From positions 1 through 46,259 of the forward strand of contig JAUPKJ010000101.1 of NCBI GenBank assembly GCA_030837505.1: a stretch of 46,259 nt of DNA. The letters are read 5' to 3'. The notes beneath the pieces were generated by a model, which searched no databases, was not told the DNA's origin, and saw only the letters and a list, made by a program, of their open reading frames with translations. The translations under genes were made by a program, and so were the position numbers. Each line of letters starts with the position of its first letter. The stretch's first letter is position 1. Positions 41,739 through 46,259 of this stretch are shown in pieces. The stretch comes from Actinomycetota bacterium. GTDB lineage: Bacteria; Actinomycetota; Actinomycetes; Actinomycetales; Kineosporiaceae.

Positions 41739-43283
41739 GTGGACAACGTCGTTGTCCGTGCCGGGCGAGGTTGGACCCTCGGGCTCGTCTGCGTGGTCAT
41801 CTTCATGCTGGTGCTCGACACCACCGTGGTCATGGTGGCCCTGCCCGAGATCCAACACAGTCTCGACGCGGGGTTGGGCAACATTCAATGGGTTGTGGAC
41901 GCCTACACCCTCACCCTGGCGAGCCTGCTGTTGGGGGCGGCCACCCTGGGGGACAGTATCGGCCGCCGTCCGATGTTCCTGTCGGGGGTCGGGCTCTTCA
42001 CCGCCGCGTCCCTCGCCTGCGGGCTCGCGGGTGATCCCGTGGTCCTCGACGTGTGCCGGGGCGTCCAAGGGATCGGAGGGGCCGTGCTGTTCGGGATCGG
42101 AGTTCCTCTGATCGCGGACTCCTATCCCCAGGGGCGGAGCCGGGACCTGGCGATCGGTCTGTTCGGAGCTGTGTCGGGCAGCGCCGTGGCGGTGGGTCCG
42201 CTCCTGGGGGGACTCCTGACCGAACTGGTCGGGTGGAGATCCATCTTCCTGATCAATGTCCCCGTCGGCATCGTCGTCCTCGTGCTGGCGCGTATTCATC
42301 TCGTGCCTCGCCCGGGATCCCGGTCCCGCCGGATCGACCTCGCCGGCAGTCTGATGGTGACCTTGTCGCTGTTCTGTTTCCTGCTGGGGTGTATCGAAGG
42401 TCCCCGGGAGGGGTGGACGGAACCCTGGATTCTCGGGGCCTTCGCCGGGAGTGGCCTGGCGGGGGCCTGGTTCGTCCTGCTCCAGATCCGGTCGGCGAGC
42501 CCTCTGGTGGATCCGGTGCTCTTCCGCAGTCGGCAGTACACGGCGAGCGGGATCGTCGGGGTGGTCCTGCAGGGAACTGTGGTGGCCTCGACCACCTTCC
42601 TGGCCCTCTACGCCCAGAACGTCGCCGGCTTCGGTCCCCTGGAGACCGGGTTGCGTTTTCTCCCGTTCAGTCTGGCCGCTTTCGTCTCCGCCGCTGCGGT
42701 GGCTCCTCTGATGACCAGGTTCGATTCCCTTCTGATGCCGGTCACCATGGTGGTGGCTGCTCTGGGGCTTGCCTGGCTGACCCGGCTGGGGGTCTCGCCG
42801 GATCCTCTGGTCATGGTCCCGGGATTCGTCGTCGGGGGGACGGCCGTCGGGATCGGTGCCACCGTCATCAACAGGTTCGCGATTTCGGACGTCCCGGCGG
42901 ACAAGCTCGGAATGTCCTCCGGGACCTCGACGGCCCTGCGTCAGCTCGGGATGGCCTGTGGGGTCGCTCTCCTGGGGATCGTCCACCAGCGGGGGGTGTA
43001 CGCAGACGCCGTGGAGAAGTTTCGAACGGTTCCGGGTCTGAGCACCCACCAGGCCGAGAAACTGGCGGAGCTCGCGTCGACGACGTCCCCGGCCGCCGTG
43101 GAACGCGTCGCTCCGCCGCAGATGGCCGAGGAGATCGGACGAATGTCCCTGGAGGCGACGACTCACGGACTGGGGACGACCTTGTCCGTGGCTGCGGGGA
43201 CCGCAGCTGTGGCGACTTTGGTGACCGGCTGCGTCCTGCTGACGGGCAGAAGACGCGAGCATCACGCGGACCGGAGCGTGTGA
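41739..43283 (+). CDS. DHA2 family drug:H+ antiporter (EmrB/QacA, 14 TM)
   Basis: A 514-aa major-facilitator exporter with about 14 hydrophobic segments. Motif C-like residues and the DHA2 start VCVVIFMLVLDTTVVMVALPEIQHSL, WVVDAYTLTLASLLLGAATLGDSIGRRP (motif A), VQGIGGAVLFGIGVPLIAD and GPLLGGLL are visible. The start GTG 41739 has GGGGGAAGGA at good spacing; earlier in-frame starts (41625, 41679) add nonconserved leader. A TetR regulator lies divergently with an operator over the promoter, the classic arrangement for drug-induced efflux. Substrate unknown. Confidence 0.93.
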   Translation: MDNVVVRAGRGWTLGLVCVVIFMLVLDTTVVMVALPEIQHSLDAGLGNIQWVVDAYTLTLASLLLGAATLGDSIGRRPMFLSGVGLFTAASLACGLAGDPVVLDVCRGVQGIGGAVLFGIGVPLIADSYPQGRSRDLAIGLFGAVSGSAVAVGPLLGGLLTELVGWRSIFLINVPVGIVVLVLARIHLVPRPGSRSRRIDLAGSLMVTLSLFCFLLGCIEGPREGWTEPWILGAFAGSGLAGAWFVLLQIRSASPLVDPVLFRSRQYTASGIVGVVLQGTVVASTTFLALYAQNVAGFGPLETGLRFLPFSLAAFVSAAAVAPLMTRFDSLLMPVTMVVAALGLAWLTRLGVSPDPLVMVPGFVVGGTAVGIGATVINRFAISDVPADKLGMSSGTSTALRQLGMACGVALLGIVHQRGVYADAVEKFRTVPGLSTHQAEKLAELASTTSPAAVERVAPPQMAEEIGRMSLEATTHGLGTTLSVAAGTAAVATLVTGCVLLTGRRREHHADRSV

Positions 43284-43284
43284 T

Positions 43285-43626
43285 GACCCGTGCGATCATG
43301 AAGAATTCGCACAAGCACCACTGCTGCTCATGTTCTGCCGGGTCATGTCCCGCGGCGTGGGCGCTGTTCTGTTGAATCGTCTGCAGTCCATGGCGAACGA
43401 GGCCGGAGCCCGTCTGGAAGCGGATTTCGTGCCGACCGATCGAAACAGGATCATGTATGTGACCTATAAATTCTCGGGTTTCCGCGACCGGACGACGTCG
43501 AACGGGTCCGTCTCGCAGGACCCCTCGGACGGACCTTCTGGACAGAACGGGGCCACGATCCTGTACTGGGATCGCGAACCCGTGTCGGAGCCGCCGGACC
43601 ACCTGACGGTGGTCGTCGAGGTCTGA
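43285..43626 (+). pseudogene. C-terminal fragment of an FkbH/HAD-IIIC-type protein
   Basis: The frame contains LLLMFCRVMSRGVGAVLLNR, GARLEADFVPTDRNRIMYVT and YKFSGF, which match the C-terminal GNAT-like part of HAD-IIIC (FkbH-type) proteins, then a final PPDHLTVVVEV. The matching region begins upstream of the first ATG (43330), so the similarity runs into the end of the exporter gene without a start codon. The HAD phosphatase half is absent. This looks like a remnant left by a deletion rather than a functional small gene, although translation from ATG 43330 or 43345 is possible. Confidence 0.65.
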
Positions 43627-43675
43627 CCGGCGCCCGGCGCCGGACGGCTCGTTTCGGCGACATCCGCCGCGCGCC

Positions 43676-46252
43676 TCACCCCGGCAGGGAGGTCCTGCTG
43701 GACGGGACGGCGTCGTCCGACCCGGGCGCCGGGTCGCCGGTGGGCTGCCGGTCGGTCCACGACTGTCGGGACTGCAACCAGGCGAGCATCTGCGCGCCGG
43801 GCATGGGCCGCGCCAAGTGGAAGCCCTGGCCGATGTCGCAGCCCAGTTCTGCCAGCAGCTGCTCGGTGTCTGCGTCCTCGATCCCCTCGGCCACGAGCCG
43901 CAGGCCCAGGGAATGGGCCAGGTCCACCGTCGTGCGGATGATCGTGGCCGAGGCCGGGTCCGTCGTCAGGTTCGCGATGAACCCGCGGTCGAGCTTGAGC
44001 TCGTCGACCGACAGCTCCTGCAGGTACGACAGGGACGAGTATCCCGTGCCGTAGTCGTCGATGGAGGCCCCCACCCCGATCCTGCGGATGCGGTCCAGGA
44101 CCGAGCGGGCGCGGCGCGGGTCCACCATGAGCAGGTCCTCGGTCATCTCCACGACCAGGGCCCGCCCGGGCAGGCGGTGCCGTCGCAGAACTGCCTGGAT
44201 CCTCTCGGGCAGGAGGCGGTCCTCGATCTCCGCTGCGGACAGGTTGACCGAAACGGGGATCTCATGTCCCTGGGACCACCAGTCCCGGCAGACCCCCAGC
44301 GACAGATCCAGCACCGTTTCGGCCAGCAGCGACCGCAGCCCCGCCATCTCGATCAGCGGCAGGAAGCTGCCGGGGGGCAACAGCCCCCGCGCGGGGTGTT
44401 CCCATCGGACGAGGGCCTCGACCCCGGTGATCTCGCCCCTCCGGTCCGCCGGGAAGAGCCGGACCTGCGGCTGCAGGTGCATGACGAGGTTGCCGTTGCG
44501 GGAGCGGTCCTCCCCCCGCAGCGCCCCCCGCAGCTCCTCGACCGTCCGCAGCTGCTCCAGGGTGGTGGCCGATCCGGCCTGGCCGTCGAAGGCGACCACG
44601 CCCAGGTGCTCCCTCTTGGCCCGGTACATCGCGATGTCCGCGAACCGCAACAGCTCCGAGTGGCTCTCCATCGGTTCGACGACCGTGGCGACGCCGACGC
44701 TCGCATCCAGGTGCAGCCGGATCCCGCCGGCCACCAGGGGCGGGGCGATCGCGCCCCTGACGGCCCTGCCCAGCATGAGCGCTTCCTCCCCGGACCGGTC
44801 CGGGAGCAGGGCCGCGAATTCGTCCCCGCCCAACCGGGCCAGGTAACAGTTCGAGGGCAGGACGCCCCGGAGCCTCTCCGCGATCTGGATCAGCAGGGTG
44901 TCCCCGCAGCTGTGCCCCAGCGAGTCGTTGATGTCCTTGAACCGGTCGACGTCCAACAGCAGTAACGACACAGGATGTTCCGAACAAGCCCGTTCGACCA
45001 GTTCCCGGCAACGGGCGGACATCGCCCTGCGATTGGGCAGACCCGTCAGCTCGTCCGTGAAAGCCTGACGCCGGGCCTCCTCCAAGGCCCTGACCTCTCT
45101 GTGCCGCACGACCGACAGGAGCAACAGAACCCGAGCCACCGCCCCGACCAGACACAGATCCGCCATGATCGTCGAGACGGGTTCCACGGAACCCACCTGC
45201 CCCGCAGCGAGAACCACGAGCGCCCCCAGCGTGAAGACCCCCGGGAGAACCAGGGACCGCAGGGCGCTTCTCAGAGGGATCACGCCCGGTTGCCCCGGAT
45301 CGGCGAGCGGACGACCGGTGACCTCGGTGGCTGCGGTGGCTGCGGTGACTGCGGGGCCCCGGAAAACGTTCGACACGGCGTGGCCCGCGGTGGGGGAACC
45401 GGCCGTCACCTGTTCCTCGGAATCCTCCCGACGTGCGGAGGCCGGGGAGATCTCTGCCGCTGCCACCATGCACAGGATCCCCAGCAGCCAGCACAGGTCC
45501 AGCAGGCCGCCCTCCTGATACCTGCCCTCGGCGTCCTGCATCAGGTACAACGAGTCGGCCAGCACATAGAGGAACAGCCCCAGCCCCAACAGTCCCATGA
45601 TCCGGTCGGGACGCCGTCCCAGGACGGTGCTGGACGCCACCAGGACGAGGATCAACAGGAGATCACCCACGGGATAGGCGAGATTGATACTCGTCTGGAC
45701 GACAGACCCCTCCGTCAGGGAGATCAAGTCGTCGAGCACGAACGCACTGACGATCGAAGCCGTTCCGCAACCGGCCACCAGGCCGTCCATCCACAGTGCC
45801 GTGTGCAGACGAGGACCCTTGGAACGCAGGAACTGCATCAGGCTGAGGTACACCAGTGGGAACCACAGAAGATAGAGGAAATCGGCAGGGGAGGGGATGG
45901 GGGGATCGTCCAACGGGGCGAGAACCAGCGAAAAGTACACATCCCCCAGGGCAACGCTGAGCGTGCCCAGCCCCAGGAGTCTCCACGCCCAGATCTCCCC
46001 GCCGGCCCGAGCCCGGTTGGCGATCATGAGGACGCCCCCCAGGGCGTACACCGCGACGTAGCAGCCGACATCGAGCCAGAGCACCTGCTCGCGTTCGGAC
46101 CCGCGTATCACGAAGCCCACGGCGAACACCCCGACCAAGGCCACCATCAGAAGATGGAGCCCCCGCCGTGCTGAGTGCCGCCACGAACCCGGAGCCGACA
46201 CCATCCCTCCCTGACGATCGGACGCGCTCGTCCCGACCGGGCACCGCCTCAC
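43676..46252 (-). CDS. Membrane GGDEF-EAL bifunctional cyclic-di-GMP protein
   Basis: An 858-aa signalling protein. About eight to ten membrane helices fill residues 30-385, followed by a GGDEF domain (about 390-560; FTDELTGLPNRRAM, RLGGDEFAALL) and an EAL domain (about 575-835; GVEALVRWEHP, SVNLSA, VEMTEDLL, IDDYGTGYSSLSYL, KLDRGF, VAEGIED, GQGFHLARPM). The active sites of both domains look intact. The GGDEF inhibitory RxxD site is absent (SNCYLARLGGDEF). The start is uncertain: GTG 46252 is used, ATG 46204 has AGGGAGGG directly before it, and the gene may extend past the window edge. It could link cyclic-di-GMP to envelope polysaccharide output. Confidence 0.9.
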   Translation of the reverse strand: MRRCPVGTSASDRQGGMVSAPGSWRHSARRGLHLLMVALVGVFAVGFVIRGSEREQVLWLDVGCYVAVYALGGVLMIANRARAGGEIWAWRLLGLGTLSVALGDVYFSLVLAPLDDPPIPSPADFLYLLWFPLVYLSLMQFLRSKGPRLHTALWMDGLVAGCGTASIVSAFVLDDLISLTEGSVVQTSINLAYPVGDLLLILVLVASSTVLGRRPDRIMGLLGLGLFLYVLADSLYLMQDAEGRYQEGGLLDLCWLLGILCMVAAAEISPASARREDSEEQVTAGSPTAGHAVSNVFRGPAVTAATAATEVTGRPLADPGQPGVIPLRSALRSLVLPGVFTLGALVVLAAGQVGSVEPVSTIMADLCLVGAVARVLLLLSVVRHREVRALEEARRQAFTDELTGLPNRRAMSARCRELVERACSEHPVSLLLLDVDRFKDINDSLGHSCGDTLLIQIAERLRGVLPSNCYLARLGGDEFAALLPDRSGEEALMLGRAVRGAIAPPLVAGGIRLHLDASVGVATVVEPMESHSELLRFADIAMYRAKREHLGVVAFDGQAGSATTLEQLRTVEELRGALRGEDRSRNGNLVMHLQPQVRLFPADRRGEITGVEALVRWEHPARGLLPPGSFLPLIEMAGLRSLLAETVLDLSLGVCRDWWSQGHEIPVSVNLSAAEIEDRLLPERIQAVLRRHRLPGRALVVEMTEDLLMVDPRRARSVLDRIRRIGVGASIDDYGTGYSSLSYLQELSVDELKLDRGFIANLTTDPASATIIRTTVDLAHSLGLRLVAEGIEDADTEQLLAELGCDIGQGFHLARPMPGAQMLAWLQSRQSWTDRQPTGDPAPGSDDAVPSSRTSLPG

Positions 46253-46259
46253 CCGTGAG

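Overview
The window is high-GC DNA with many GTG starts, ATGA/GTGA stop-start overlaps and the gene order eno - ftsB/divIC-like - DUF501 - ppx/gppA - tRNA-Leu. That points to a chromosomal segment of an actinobacterium; the genus cannot be fixed from the sequence alone.

Positions 1-24,900 are an exopolysaccharide or cell-wall glycan locus, cut off at the left edge. It holds three glycosyltransferases (GT4-like, WecG/TagA/CpsF, GT2), an O-antigen-polymerase-like membrane protein, two Wzz/YveK-like chain-length proteins, and nucleotide-sugar genes. The sugar genes are rmlA, rmlC and rmlD (no rmlB here), two DegT-type aminotransferases, a WbpD/WlbB-type hexapeptide acetyltransferase, a Gfo/Idh/MocA dehydrogenase and a UDP-glucose-4-epimerase-like SDR. 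Together they suggest an acetamido-sugar plus rhamnose polymer. Two extracellular DUF4082 proteins (one 1597 aa with an N,N-dimethylformamidase-like domain) and a membrane-anchored GH10 glycosidase are mixed in. No flippase or initiating phosphoglycosyl transferase is visible.

Positions 25,000-31,250 are accessory DNA: a PD-(D/E)XK nuclease, a small frame broken by an in-frame TAG, a DUF1643 protein, a Fic protein with a class-II inhibitory motif, an epimerase bracketed by ~87-bp imperfect direct repeats, and a coupled pair (formyltransferase plus an unrecognised Rossmann-like protein).

Positions 31,671-35,697 are the conserved core block. Enolase is followed by a strong hairpin terminator, then ftsB-like, DUF501 and ppx as a tightly coupled operon, then a tRNA with anticodon UAA but a short class-I variable loop.

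Positions 35,807-46,259 hold regulatory and envelope genes: a TetR/ABM-monooxygenase divergent pair with two palindromic operators 42 bp apart, a large secreted protein, a Zur-like Fur regulator, a second TetR divergent from a DHA2 drug exporter with an operator over its promoter, an FkbH-type C-terminal remnant, and a membrane GGDEF-EAL protein.

The most striking non-gene signal is a set of short tandem or near-tandem duplications (15-34 bp period). They sit at gene ends, several carrying the stop codon with them (rmlA, the 1597-aa DUF4082 gene, DUF1643), or in dispensable N- or C-terminal extensions.
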